A stretch of DNA of 15,405 nt from UBA6181 sp016934015 (GTDB taxonomy: Bacteria > Bacillota_I > Bacilli_A > Acholeplasmatales > Acholeplasmataceae), in contig JAZHDG010000081.1 of the NCBI GenBank assembly GCA_036584525.1, forward strand, positions 1-15,405, read 5' to 3'. The notes under the pieces are model-generated. The model ran no database searches and was not told the origin of the DNA. It was given only the letters and a program-made list of their open reading frames with translations. A program made the translations under genes and the position numbers. This document shows, piece by piece, positions 1 to 7,662 of this stretch (position 1 is the stretch's first letter; the number at the start of each line of letters is the position of its first letter).

Positions 1-7
1 CTCCTTT
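1..7 (-). promoter_or_regulatory. Ribosome binding site of a gene beyond the left edge
   Basis: Read on the minus strand, the last seven bases are AAAGGAG, a perfect Shine-Dalgarno core, about 19 bases after the stop codon of the MATE gene. The start codon it would serve lies outside the window, so a further minus-strand gene probably follows the MATE gene, perhaps co-transcribed with it. Just before it is a short palindrome (ATCCTTT and AAAGGAT, positions 8-23) with almost no loop, too weak to call a terminator. Confidence 0.45.
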
Positions 8-25
8 ATCCTTTAAAAAGGATAT

Positions 26-1447
26 TTACTCAATCGTGTTAATTTCTTCAGCAATCGATAACTCAAATTCTTCAGTTTGATTGACATTAACTTTAGGTTT
101 ATAGTCAACCTTTTTATACATGATCATACCAACTGGTATAATTAATATATTTGAAATAAGCATGGCATACCATATACCTGATGAACCTAAATCTGTGAAT
201 AATTTGAAATAATAAACAAGTGGAATTCTTAAAATCCATAATCGTGTAATCGTGAAAATAAAAGTATATTTGGTGTTTCCAGTTCCATTAAATGTTCCAA
301 CAAATGTTTGGAATATTCCCATTAAAGGTAGTCCAATTAAGAGATAAAACATATATTCTACTGCAAGGCTCATCGTGACTGGATCATTTTCAATAAATGG
401 ACTCACTGCAGCTTCACGAATGAACAAGAAAATAATACTGCCAATAGCCATAATTCCCGCTGATAAGATCATGGCTTTTTTAAATGTTTCTCTAGCTCTT
501 TCCACATTTCGATTCCCAATGTTTTGTCCTAGATATGCAGATAGCACTGCACCAATGGCCATAACAGGATGTAAGATAAGACTACTTACTCGATTTCCGA
601 CACTAAATGCAGCTACAGTCTGAACACCATAAGAAACGATGATACCATTCATAATTGCAAATCCTATCGATGTAAATGATTGTCCCAATGATGCAGGAAT
701 TGCTGTATTAATAATTTTTTGACTCGTTTCTTTTTCTAAAATCATATATCGATGATTGATTGTAACACCTGTTTTTGATTTAAAAAGTTGTAATAGTCCA
801 AATGGCATGATTATGACATTTGCAATTAATGTTGCATACGCTGCACCAGCAACACCAAGATTTGCTGTTGATATTAAGATAGGCGATAAAATAATATTCA
901 CAATCACTGTAATCACTCCATAGATAACGGGTGTTACTGTGTCACCTGAAGACTGTCGAATCGATGTAAATGCAAAAAATAAAAAAACAACCGGAAGTTC
1001 AAATGAACGAATTTTTAAGTATTTAACACTATTTTCGAGAACAAAACCTTCAGTTCCCATCAATTCCATAATCCATTCTGCAGAGAAAAAAGATATGATA
1101 TTTAAAGCTACACCAAGAATTAAAGAAATAATGACGAGATTTGTCGCATATTTTCTTGCTTGTTCTATTTGATTTGATCCAACATGTTGACTAATTAGCG
1201 CTGTACCTGCAGCGCTTAACCCAATTCCTAATGAAATAAACGTAAAAACAATCGGAAATGTTAAAGAAATTGAACTGACAGCATCTGCTGAAAATCCAGG
1301 AATTTTACTTACAAAATACATATCGATAACATCATGAATTGTTTTAATGAAATTATTGAGCATCAATGGAATACTCAGTAAAAAAAGACCCTTATAAATA
1401 TTAGGATCATGTAAAATCAAATGTCGTTTTCTTTCATCTTTAGTCAC
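26..1447 (-). CDS. MATE family multidrug/cation antiporter
   Basis: The 473-residue polytopic membrane protein has the size and pattern of MATE exporters: about twelve hydrophobic helices in two similar halves. MATE proteins expel cationic drugs or metabolites across the cytoplasmic membrane in exchange for Na+ or H+. The N-terminal half shows the typical start (IPLMLNNFIKTIHDVIDMYFV near residues 27-47) and GTALISQHVGSNQIEQARKY near 80-100. The second half has a matching AYLGQNIGNRNVERARETF region near 300. The tail after the last helix is acidic and cytoplasmic. The start is GTG, chosen because AGGTGA lies about seven bases upstream and a near-consensus promoter sits just beyond. It lies downstream of the nitroreductase gene on the same strand but has its own promoter. 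The substrate cannot be told from sequence. Confidence 0.9.
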   Translation of the reverse strand: MTKDERKRHLILHDPNIYKGLFLLSIPLMLNNFIKTIHDVIDMYFVSKIPGFSADAVSSISLTFPIVFTFISLGIGLSAAGTALISQHVGSNQIEQARKYATNLVIISLILGVALNIISFFSAEWIMELMGTEGFVLENSVKYLKIRSFELPVVFLFFAFTSIRQSSGDTVTPVIYGVITVIVNIILSPILISTANLGVAGAAYATLIANVIIMPFGLLQLFKSKTGVTINHRYMILEKETSQKIINTAIPASLGQSFTSIGFAIMNGIIVSYGVQTVAAFSVGNRVSSLILHPVMAIGAVLSAYLGQNIGNRNVERARETFKKAMILSAGIMAIGSIIFLFIREAAVSPFIENDPVTMSLAVEYMFYLLIGLPLMGIFQTFVGTFNGTGNTKYTFIFTITRLWILRIPLVYYFKLFTDLGSSGIWYAMLISNILIIPVGMIMYKKVDYKPKVNVNQTEEFELSIAEEINTIE

Positions 1448-1472
1448 TAAAAATCACCTGCTAACATGAAGC

Positions 1473-1501
1473 ATTATAGCATAATTTTCTATAAATGTTA
1501 A
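1473..1501 (-). promoter_or_regulatory. Sigma-A promoter of the MATE gene (extended -10)
   Basis: On the minus strand, TTAACA (1501-1496, five of six matches to TTGACA) is followed after exactly 17 bases by TATAAT (1478-1473). TGC directly before it makes an extended -10 box (TGCTATAAT). The predicted start near 1466 gives a leader of about 19 bases that just holds the ribosome binding site. This is the closest match to consensus in the window. It places the MATE gene in its own transcription unit, although no terminator separates it from the nitroreductase gene. Confidence 0.7.
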
Positions 1502-1509
1502 TGATTATT

Positions 1510-2343
1510 TTATGAAATAAAACCTTCATGTAAAACAAAAGAAATGATGTACTCTAGTGGATGATGAGTATAAGGATTATTCAAAACTTTAATTTCATAT
1601 TTTGTCTTTAAATCCTTCATGGAACATTCAAGGTGATAAATAGCTATACCCATATCTAAATATTGAATGTCAAAAGGAAGTTTTTCAGCGTATTTTGGTG
1701 TTCTTTCTAGATAGAGATGGATTTGATTGCCTTCAACTAAAAATCGCCAGGGTTGCTTATTCGATGCTGAAGGAGCAAGCTGTACGTATCTAAAAATTTT
1801 ATTTAAATTTAAATCATTTTCAAGATACGTGTTAAAAAAATGATTAACAAAAACAAACTCACTAATTTTTTTTCTTCGATCTGACTTTGCTGCTATTCTA
1901 ATCATTTTTTCAGTTATCGATTTATTATCTTCATACCCCACTGGTGATATGGCTGGTATAAATAGATCATTAGAAATGTAGTGACTAAATTGAGAACGAT
2001 GAAATGTTCCACCAAGCCATACTGTACCAAAATTATGTTGTGTAAGTTCTAGGATCACTTTCTCAAAAATATAACCAAAATCTATGAGTTCATTTTTTGA
2101 ATTCTTTGTTGTGGCACCGAAAAAAGATGGGGCATTTTTAATAAATCCGTATGTTCCAATTTTTTCTTGTTCTTTATCCGTGTTTTCTGCGACAAAAAAC
2201 GGATGAATCGAAGATCCAAATGGTCCAATGCAGTTTTTATTTTGGTTCAGAATTTGATTAATCTTTATTTGATCTTCATGATTAAGTGGTCTATTCTGAT
2301 ATGTTCTGACAGAAAGTCTTTGTTCTATTTGTTCGATAAACAT
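1510..2343 (-). CDS. Nitroreductase-family flavoprotein (TM1586-like)
   Basis: The 277-residue protein resembles the putative TM1586-type nitroreductases (Pfam PF14512), FMN-dependent oxidoreductases built as a tandem of two half domains. Visible marks are the N-terminal RLSVRTY (9-15), normally FMN-phosphate binding; GTYGFIKNAPSFF (63-75); FGTVWLGGTF (105-114); the second-half motif LAPSASNKQPWRF (189-201); and LDMGIAIYHLECS (229-241). It is cytoplasmic, with no signal or membrane helix. The true substrate of this family is generally unknown, so nitro-compound reduction should not be assumed. Its ATG overlaps the cupin stop codon by one base (TAATG), which points to translational coupling. 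It is the last gene of the four-gene operon. Confidence 0.8.
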   Translation of the reverse strand: MFIEQIEQRLSVRTYQNRPLNHEDQIKINQILNQNKNCIGPFGSSIHPFFVAENTDKEQEKIGTYGFIKNAPSFFGATTKNSKNELIDFGYIFEKVILELTQHNFGTVWLGGTFHRSQFSHYISNDLFIPAISPVGYEDNKSITEKMIRIAAKSDRRKKISEFVFVNHFFNTYLENDLNLNKIFRYVQLAPSASNKQPWRFLVEGNQIHLYLERTPKYAEKLPFDIQYLDMGIAIYHLECSMKDLKTKYEIKVLNNPYTHHPLEYIISFVLHEGFIS

Positions 2344-2690
2344 TAAATTTTATGCCCTTCTTCTGGAACGATACAAATAAACTTAAACATTTGACTACCA
2401 GCATTTCTGAATTGATGAATCTGATTTCCAGGGACATAAGCGTATGATCCACTGGTTACTGGATGAATTTCACCATTAATCATAAGTTCACCGTCACCTT
2501 CAACAATATAATTAATGTGTGGCCATGGATGACTGTGCTTTGGTGTATACCCAAAAGAACCAACCTCAACTAATCTCATCACATAACCATCCCAACCTTC
2601 TTTGGGTGAAACTAAAACCTTCATTGACGCCTCTTTAATATCTGGATGCGTCATTTGAATCGCATCTAGGTTCTTAATATGTCCTACCAT
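2343..2690 (-). CDS. Small single-domain cupin, four-His metal site
   Basis: The 115-residue protein is a single cupin beta-barrel. Motif 1 is PKHSHPWPHINYIVEGDGEL (50-69) and motif 2 is PGNQIHQF (87-94). The likely metal ligands are H52, H54, H58 and H92. The glutamate of the classical cupin motif is replaced by H58, giving an all-histidine site as known in some manganese cupins such as TM1459. It is cytoplasmic. The gene starts 14 bases after the amidohydrolase stop, with AAGGAG directly after that stop, and overlaps the nitroreductase start by one base. The substrate or ligand is unknown; it could be an enzyme or a metabolite sensor. Confidence 0.85.
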   Translation of the reverse strand: MVGHIKNLDAIQMTHPDIKEASMKVLVSPKEGWDGYVMRLVEVGSFGYTPKHSHPWPHINYIVEGDGELMINGEIHPVTSGSYAYVPGNQIHQFRNAGSQMFKFICIVPEEGHKI

Positions 2691-2704
2691 TATTCATTCT
2701 CCTT

Positions 2705-3832
2705 TTATTCGTATAAATGATATGATTTTGCAATTCGATCGTAGTATTCAACACCTTTTAATAATACTTTTTCATCAAAATTAAACTTTGAATGATGAAG
2801 TGGATAAATATAATCCTTATTAATATTCCTCGTGCCTAACATGATAAACATCCCTGGCACGACTTGTTGATAGAAACTAAAATCTTCAGAAACTGTCATT
2901 TTTTCGATCACTTGATACTCAGAATCGTTAAACTGATGAATCACATGTTGATATATATCTAAATCGTTATAAACTATGGGATAAAAATCTTGAAAATCTT
3001 GTTCGATTTTTACATCAAATGAATGCTCAATCCCTATTTCAATCGCTTTCATTCTATTTTTAATCAGTTCATAAACTTTATCGTTAAATGCACGAACAGT
3101 TCCTTTAATTTTTACGGTAGATGCGATGATATTACGCGCTTCTCCCCCCTCAATCGTACCTACAGTTAACACACAAGGTTCTAAAGGATCAATGTTACGA
3201 CTAATGATGGAGTGATATTGATGAATTAAATGGCTTACTGCTAGGATAGCGTCATTTCCGTGATGTGGTTGGGCACCATGTGAACTTTTGCCTTTTAACG
3301 TTAAATTAAATTCGCCATTTCTCGCCATCATAGCACCAGGAACAAAGCCAAATTTCATTTCTTCTAGTTCTGGGTATAGATGAATCCCAAAAATTTTAAT
3401 CACGTTAAATCGCTTTAGAAAGCCTTCTTCTACAATGATTTTCGCACCTCCTGGAAACTCTTCAGCTGGTTGAAAGATTAGCATAATTCCATGGGACTTA
3501 AGTTTTATATCTTTTATTTTATCTGCAAATCCTAAAAGCATTGCCATATGCCCATCATGACCACATGCATGCATTTTACCTTCATGTTTTGATTTAAAAT
3601 CCACACCGGTTTTTTCAGTTACTGGAAGTGCATCCATATCCGACCGAAAGGCAATCATTTGATTGGTTGTTCCGTGTTTAACCGCTACGATTCCTGTTTG
3701 TGCTGTGACATAAGTTTCATAACCCATGTTAACCAAAAGTTTCATCACATAATCATGTGTCTTATATAAATCGAACGATAACTCAGGAATTTGATGCAAA
3801 TCTCTTCTAATCTTGGTAAGCTTCTCTAGCAT
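2705..3832 (-). CDS. M20D family metallo-amidohydrolase
   Basis: The 375-residue cytoplasmic enzyme is a full-length member of the M20D group (hippurate hydrolase, IAA-amino-acid hydrolase, N-acyl-amino-acid and N-acetyldiaminopimelate deacetylases), which cleaves N-acyl amino acids. The di-metal site is intact: HACGHDGH with C90 and H92, QPAEE with E124/E125, GIH with H151, and LHHSKF with H346/H347. RSDMDALPVTE (63-73) and the lid-domain SSHGAQPHHG (183-192) are also typical, as is SEDFSFY (315-321). The start ATG has AAAGGAG six to seven bases upstream, and only 11 bases separate it from the TraX stop. The exact acyl substrate cannot be assigned. A lysine-pathway deacetylase (DapL) is possible, but no dap gene is nearby. 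Confidence 0.9.
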   Translation of the reverse strand: MLEKLTKIRRDLHQIPELSFDLYKTHDYVMKLLVNMGYETYVTAQTGIVAVKHGTTNQMIAFRSDMDALPVTEKTGVDFKSKHEGKMHACGHDGHMAMLLGFADKIKDIKLKSHGIMLIFQPAEEFPGGAKIIVEEGFLKRFNVIKIFGIHLYPELEEMKFGFVPGAMMARNGEFNLTLKGKSSHGAQPHHGNDAILAVSHLIHQYHSIISRNIDPLEPCVLTVGTIEGGEARNIIASTVKIKGTVRAFNDKVYELIKNRMKAIEIGIEHSFDVKIEQDFQDFYPIVYNDLDIYQHVIHQFNDSEYQVIEKMTVSEDFSFYQQVVPGMFIMLGTRNINKDYIYPLHHSKFNFDEKVLLKGVEYYDRIAKSYHLYE

Positions 3833-3843
3833 GATATTCTCCT

Positions 3844-4545
3844 TTATAAATAATAACTTAATAAAAATAGAACAATAATATGCAGTGGATAATAAACATA
3901 AAAGAATCGTAGTTTATATTTTCCTGGTAACCCATTGTATTCGTGAATAAAAACAACTGATGTTACAGCAAACAGTTGAATATAGTTAATCCCTCTAAAT
4001 CCACCTTGAGGAATGATTAGTGGCATGATACAGTATAAAATCGTTAATCCAATAAAAGCTAACTCCTTTTTTCTCATATCTTTCAATAGTCCAAATGCTA
4101 AAATTATTCCAAAGCCATAAAAACTATAGGAGGAAAAATAGGATAAAGCAAGCAGAGGAATGAGTAGGGGTATTCCTTTTTTATGATATTTGTCGATAAC
4201 AAATAAACCGAGGAATCCCAAAACCATCGTCCACATAATATTCACCAAAGCGACTCGATTTTCAGTAAAAGGAATATGCGTCATGTTATATCCGTATATC
4301 AAATAAATGGCATATAATAGAGCTTCGAAAATAAAAGCCAAGCCCAATAGTCTTAAAAAGTAATTCCTTTTATTTTTTGTATGATAATATCCCTCAGCAA
4401 TCATAAATGCAAATATTGGAAATGCAAGTCGACCAATCATACGAAAATAAAGATAAAATTCCGATTGGCTAGTGATTATAAAAACGCCAATATGGTCAAT
4501 TGTCATCGTAATTAATGCTAAAATTTTTAATTCCATACGGTTCAT
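3844..4545 (-). CDS. TraX-family integral membrane protein
   Basis: The 233-residue protein has about seven to eight hydrophobic helices and the hallmarks of the TraX family (PF05857): an N-terminal LKILALITMTIDHIG with D17-H18, FRMIGRLAFPIFAF (34-47), EGYYHT (51-56) and a C-terminal YYPLH (218-222). TraX of the F plasmid acetylates pilin, and the family is related to membrane acyltransferases. Chromosomal Gram-positive copies are of unknown role. No conjugation genes are present here, so a conjugative role is unlikely. The first ATG is chosen because AAGGAG is nine bases upstream; a second ATG three codons later is too far away. It is first in the operon with the amidohydrolase, cupin and nitroreductase genes. 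Confidence 0.85.
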   Translation of the reverse strand: MNRMELKILALITMTIDHIGVFIITSQSEFYLYFRMIGRLAFPIFAFMIAEGYYHTKNKRNYFLRLLGLAFIFEALLYAIYLIYGYNMTHIPFTENRVALVNIMWTMVLGFLGLFVIDKYHKKGIPLLIPLLALSYFSSYSFYGFGIILAFGLLKDMRKKELAFIGLTILYCIMPLIIPQGGFRGINYIQLFAVTSVVFIHEYNGLPGKYKLRFFYVYYPLHIIVLFLLSYYL

Positions 4546-4567
4546 AGGTTCACTCTCCTTATCTTCT

Positions 4568-4573
4568 ATTATA
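4568..4573 (-). promoter_or_regulatory. Probable -10 box of the TraX operon
   Basis: TATAAT lies on the minus strand 23 to 28 bases before the TraX start codon. A transcript beginning about seven bases downstream would start just before the AAGGAG site, giving a very short leader. The expected -35 position has no good match, and it overlaps the hairpin at 4587-4611, so the call rests on the -10 box and its position. Confidence 0.4.
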
Positions 4574-4586
4574 CAAGAGATGGATG

Positions 4587-4611
4587 AAAAAAGAGACCCG
4601 GAGTTCTCCTT
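4587..4611 (-). terminator. Candidate weak terminator after the four-helix protein gene
   Basis: On the minus strand AAGGAGA (4611-4605) pairs with TCTCTTT (4596-4590) around an eight-base loop. This gives seven pairs including one G-U, and the stem merges into a run of six T. It lies about 90 bases after the stop of the gene at 4699-5046 and just before the TraX promoter, where a terminator would be expected. The stem is short, so it may be leaky. Confidence 0.35.
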
Positions 4612-4698
4612 ATAAATCTTTCATTTTCTTCGCAATAATCCCTTTTTTCGGCAATAGTTAATATAGTCTATCCATCATGATTGATTTAAATGCTCGTT

Positions 4699-5046
4699 TT
4701 AGAAATTGGTATTCAATAACACATGGATTAAAATCAATAAAATTGTTAATGGTCCTAAAAGACGATGAACTTTATACATCCAAATAGTTTTGGTTTTATA
4801 AAATAACATCCCAAATAGACCAGTTAATACTAAGGATAAAATAACAAGTAATCCTGTAATTCTTAATTGGTTATCCATGATTGCAAACACCATATGTGCA
4901 ATCCCAAAAAGGATTGCGAGTAATCCGAAGATTTTATGATACTTAGCAATGCCCATTATCATTTTATTTTCTGAATGAGACTTCAATGCATTAACGGATG
5001 CAAGTACTGCAAAAATGACCGTAACTACACCTAATGTAAAAAGCAT
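4699..5046 (-). CDS. Four-helix membrane protein, likely di-heme cytochrome b-like
   Basis: The 115-residue protein consists almost entirely of four hydrophobic helices (about 2-20, 34-56, 62-82 and 92-111). Helix 2 has H37 and H51, and helix 4 has H94 and H108. Each pair is spaced H-x13-H with a glycine four residues after the first histidine. Helices 2 and 4 run the same way, so the four histidines could hold two stacked hemes, as in cytochrome b. The two helices also align with each other (HxxxGxLxIL at the start), suggesting an internal duplication. I do not recognise a named family, and the heme role is inferred from spacing alone. It has its own promoter, a strong AAGGAGG seven bases before ATG, and terminators on both sides, so it is monocistronic. 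Confidence 0.7.
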   Translation of the reverse strand: MLFTLGVVTVIFAVLASVNALKSHSENKMIMGIAKYHKIFGLLAILFGIAHMVFAIMDNQLRITGLLVILSLVLTGLFGMLFYKTKTIWMYKVHRLLGPLTILLILIHVLLNTNF

Positions 5047-5085
5047 AATAAACCCTCCTTATATAATAAGTAAATATTTATCTTT

Positions 5086-5114
5086 ATTATACCGCGATTG
5101 TGATTATATGATAA
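5086..5114 (-). promoter_or_regulatory. Sigma-A promoter of the four-helix protein gene
   Basis: On the minus strand TTATCA (5114-5109, four of six matches) and TATAAT (5091-5086, perfect) are separated by 17 bases. The predicted start near 5079 gives a leader of about 33 bases ending in AAGGAGG. The site lies between the phn terminator and the gene, so it supplies independent transcription. Confidence 0.55.
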
Positions 5115-5154
5115 ATAATCTCACATCATAAAAAATTAACCACATTGATAAATT

Positions 5155-5194
5155 AAAAACACCAAAAATCAAGAACACTTTTGGTGTTTTATTT
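5155..5194 (-). terminator. Rho-independent terminator of the phn operon
   Basis: A perfect 12-bp inverted repeat (AAAACACCAAAA at 5156-5167, TTTTGGTGTTTT at 5179-5190) has an 11-base loop and begins about 28 bases after the stop of the last phnE. On the minus strand the stem is followed by T-rich sequence (TTTTTAATTT). Because both flanks are A/T-rich it could also work in the other direction. Confidence 0.8.
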
Positions 5195-5218
5195 GAAAAT
5201 GAATCACTGGTAAATCAA

Positions 5219-6022
5219 TTATCCATTGACAAGTTTTTTTCTTAATTTTGTTGAGAAATAATCAATGATTAACACAACAATGATAATTCCCCATAGTGCA
5301 GCAGTTGCATCACGGTATCGACCTGCACTCATCGCAGTAATTAATGTTACCCCAATACCACCAGCACCAACAATACCAAGAACTGTTGCATTTTTCACAT
5401 TGATTTCAAAACGGTAAATAATAACAGATATCATACTTGCCGTAAGTTGTGGGATGATTCCATATCTAATTTTTTGAAAAACATTCGCGCCCATTGCATC
5501 TAGAGCTTGAATAATCCCTGGATCAATGTCTTCAATGACTTCAATATATAATTTTGATATCATACCAATGGATAGCACACCGATGGTAAGTGTCCCTGTC
5601 ATAGGTCCAGCTCCACTGACTCGAACAAACATGAGTGCAACAAGGTAGAAGGGAAACGACCGGATCGTCGTAATAATCGTGCTACCAATAAAACTGAATT
5701 TCCCAACAATATTTTTAGCAGTCAAAAATGCAAAGGGAATCGCTAAAACTGCGCCTAGTAATGTTCCTAAAAAAGCAATTCCTATTGTTTCAAACATAAG
5801 CATTGGAACATGGTAACTTTCTAGTGACCATAGAATTTCCCAGGTTGGATTCACTAAGGATTTCACGATATTTGCCGCAATTTGTCGACCATTATCTTGT
5901 AAACCAGGATATTTTATTCCTGCAACACTCCATATAGCTAGAAATAAAATAATAGATAAGGATAATATAATTTTAAAATGATTTTTTGGTCTTTTTTCAT
6001 ACGCTAAAAGTATATTATCCAT
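5219..6022 (-). CDS. phnE: PhnE-type ABC transporter permease (second copy)
   Basis: The 267-residue inner-membrane permease belongs to the PhnE group of binding-protein-dependent transporters for phosphonate, phosphite or related oxyanions. It has about six helices: one N-terminal anchor (16-35), then the transport core from about 76. The EAA loop that docks on the ATPase is ALDAMGANVFQKIRYGIIPQ (173-192). The family's conserved end NATVLGIVGAGGIG (211-224) is intact. Its ATG overlaps the stop of the upstream permease by one base (TAATG), with GGAGGT a few bases before, so the two permeases are probably made in a fixed ratio and pair as a heterodimer. It is the last gene of the operon, followed by a strong terminator. 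Confidence 0.92.
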   Translation of the reverse strand: MDNILLAYEKRPKNHFKIILSLSIILFLAIWSVAGIKYPGLQDNGRQIAANIVKSLVNPTWEILWSLESYHVPMLMFETIGIAFLGTLLGAVLAIPFAFLTAKNIVGKFSFIGSTIITTIRSFPFYLVALMFVRVSGAGPMTGTLTIGVLSIGMISKLYIEVIEDIDPGIIQALDAMGANVFQKIRYGIIPQLTASMISVIIYRFEINVKNATVLGIVGAGGIGVTLITAMSAGRYRDATAALWGIIIVVLIIDYFSTKLRKKLVNG

Positions 6023-6900
6023 TATGTTAACCTCCGTCTTAGAACTTGTGAAAGGTTTTCAACCACGAGGACTACAACTAATAATGCAAGAATCATGACA
6101 GCCACATTTCCAAATTTGTTCAATTCCATTTGGTCCTGCATAATGCGTCCGATGCCTCCTGCATTAACAAATCCAAGAACAGCTGAAGCTCTCAAATTGA
6201 TTTCAAAATTATAGAGTGTGACTGAATAAAAACGTCCAATCACTTGTGGGACGACAGCAGCACGAAAAGCTTGTAATTTTGTCGCACCTGTAGTTTCAAT
6301 TGCAATAAATGCCCCCATATCAATCGACTCAATGATTTCATAAAGCATCTTTGAGATGATCCCAAATGTAAATAAAATAGTTGCTAATACACCTACAAAT
6401 GAACCATAGTCAAATACGAATGACAAAACAACGGCGTAGACTAACGTCGGAAATGTTCGAATGATTGATAAAAATGTTTTTGTTATCGCTGGTATAACGC
6501 TTTTTCCCATGATATTTTGTGATGCCAAAATCGAAGCTGGGATTGCCAATAACGCACCGAACAATGTTCCTAAAACTGAAATTTGTATGGTATCAATCAT
6601 CGGAGCTATAACATAGGGTGTATAAGAAAAATTAACCGTAGTTACCATATCTTCTAAAATTGTAAAAAAATTAGGAAGATTGTTGATAAAAAAGTTAAAA
6701 CCAAATTTACTGAAGAACTCAGTGACAATCATATTCCAAAAATAGTAGAATACATACACAATTAATGCAAGATATAAAAGACTATAGGAAATTGGTTTTG
6801 TGATCTTCGTACCATCGTTCAAAACTGTTGTTCTTCTGCGTTCGGTTAACTTAGAAATACTAGCGAGGAACTTGTTTATCTTTGAACATAATATCTTCAT
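6022..6900 (-). CDS. phnE: PhnE-type ABC transporter permease (first copy)
   Basis: The 292-residue permease is similar in design to the following one but has a longer basic N-terminus (ERRRTT at 20-25) before the first helix (about 39-58). The EAA loop is AIETTGATKLQAFRAAVVPQ (199-218), and the conserved RASAVLGFVNAGGIGRI spans 237-253. Two different permease genes in one phn operon usually form a heterodimeric channel. The ATG at 6900 lies 41 bases inside the end of phnC. It is supported by GGGAGAGAG about seven bases upstream, and no better start is seen downstream before the hydrophobic part. The long overlap suggests coupled translation with the ATPase. Confidence 0.9.
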   Translation of the reverse strand: MKILCSKINKFLASISKLTERRRTTVLNDGTKITKPISYSLLYLALIVYVFYYFWNMIVTEFFSKFGFNFFINNLPNFFTILEDMVTTVNFSYTPYVIAPMIDTIQISVLGTLFGALLAIPASILASQNIMGKSVIPAITKTFLSIIRTFPTLVYAVVLSFVFDYGSFVGVLATILFTFGIISKMLYEIIESIDMGAFIAIETTGATKLQAFRAAVVPQVIGRFYSVTLYNFEINLRASAVLGFVNAGGIGRIMQDQMELNKFGNVAVMILALLVVVLVVENLSQVLRRRLT

Positions 6901-7642
6901 CAGTTAACTCTCTCCCGTATATTTTTTTGAGAATATCTTCTGTAACGTTGTCCGTATTTCCATCATAAACAATTTTTCCCTCATTAATACCGATGACCCG
7001 TGTCGCATATTTCAATGCTAAATCGACATGGTGCATATTCACTAAAATAGTAATATTTTCGGTTTTATTAATACGTTCAAAATCACTCATGATTTGATTC
7101 GCTGTAATTGGATCTAGGGATGCAACAGGTTCATCTGCTAAAATAATCGTTGGATTCTGAGCAAGCGTTCGTGCAAGTGCAACACGTTGTTGCTGTCCTC
7201 CAGAAAGTTGATCTGCACGAATATAAGCTTTCTCTAGTATGCCGACTTTATACAAAGACTCTAGAGCTAAAAGTTTATCTTTCTTCGTATAAAATCCAAA
7301 CATACTTAAAAAAGGGTTCATATCTGGCACTCTCGCTGCTAGAACATTGTTAATGACGGTTGTGCGATTGATCAAATTAAATGACTGAAACACCATCCCT
7401 ACATGACGTCTATATCTTCTTAATGCTTTTCCTTTTAAATTAGGAATTTCTAAACCATTAACAGTAATGTTTCCTTCGGTAACATCAATCATCTTATTAA
7501 CTAATTTAATAAGTGTTGACTTCCCTGCACCAGAAAGCCCGATAATTGCAACAAATTGGCCGGGTTCAATCACCAAATCAACATTTTTTAATGCTTGAAC
7601 TCCATTAGGGTAGATTTTAGTCACATTTTGAAATTTTATCAT
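6860..7642 (-). CDS. phnC: Phosphonate-type ABC transporter ATP-binding protein
   Basis: This 260-residue cytoplasmic ATPase energises the importer. All motifs are intact: Walker A GLSGAGKST (35-43), Q-loop MVFQSF (83-88), signature LSGGQQQR (146-153), Walker B IILADEP (166-172), D-loop SLDP (175-178) and switch histidines H204-H205. The RRHVGMVFQSFNLINRTTVINNVLAAR stretch (79-104, given in part by its positions) is typical of PhnC rather than other importer ATPases. AAGGAG stands nine bases before ATG. The gene follows phnD after 82 bases that contain an RNA hairpin, and its 3' end overlaps phnE by 41 bases. It ends in TAG, unlike the TAA used by most neighbours. Confidence 0.93.
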   Translation of the reverse strand: MIKFQNVTKIYPNGVQALKNVDLVIEPGQFVAIIGLSGAGKSTLIKLVNKMIDVTEGNITVNGLEIPNLKGKALRRYRRHVGMVFQSFNLINRTTVINNVLAARVPDMNPFLSMFGFYTKKDKLLALESLYKVGILEKAYIRADQLSGGQQQRVALARTLAQNPTIILADEPVASLDPITANQIMSDFERINKTENITILVNMHHVDLALKYATRVIGINEGKIVYDGNTDNVTEDILKKIYGRELTDEDIMFKDKQVPR

Positions 7643-7662
7643 AGTGTTTTACTCCTTCTAGC

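Noticed and set aside
375..623. An open frame of 82 codons on the plus strand
   Set aside because: It lies wholly antisense within the MATE gene, has no ribosome binding site and shows no recognisable protein pattern. The same applies to the plus-strand frames at 939-1172 (inside the MATE gene), 7150-7353 (inside phnC) and 12361-12549 (inside fbp), and to the same-strand frame at 12177-12416 inside fbp.
4606..4611. AAGGAG on the minus strand as a ribosome binding site of a small gene
   Set aside because: No start codon follows at a usable distance. The bases are better explained as one arm of the hairpin at 4587-4611.
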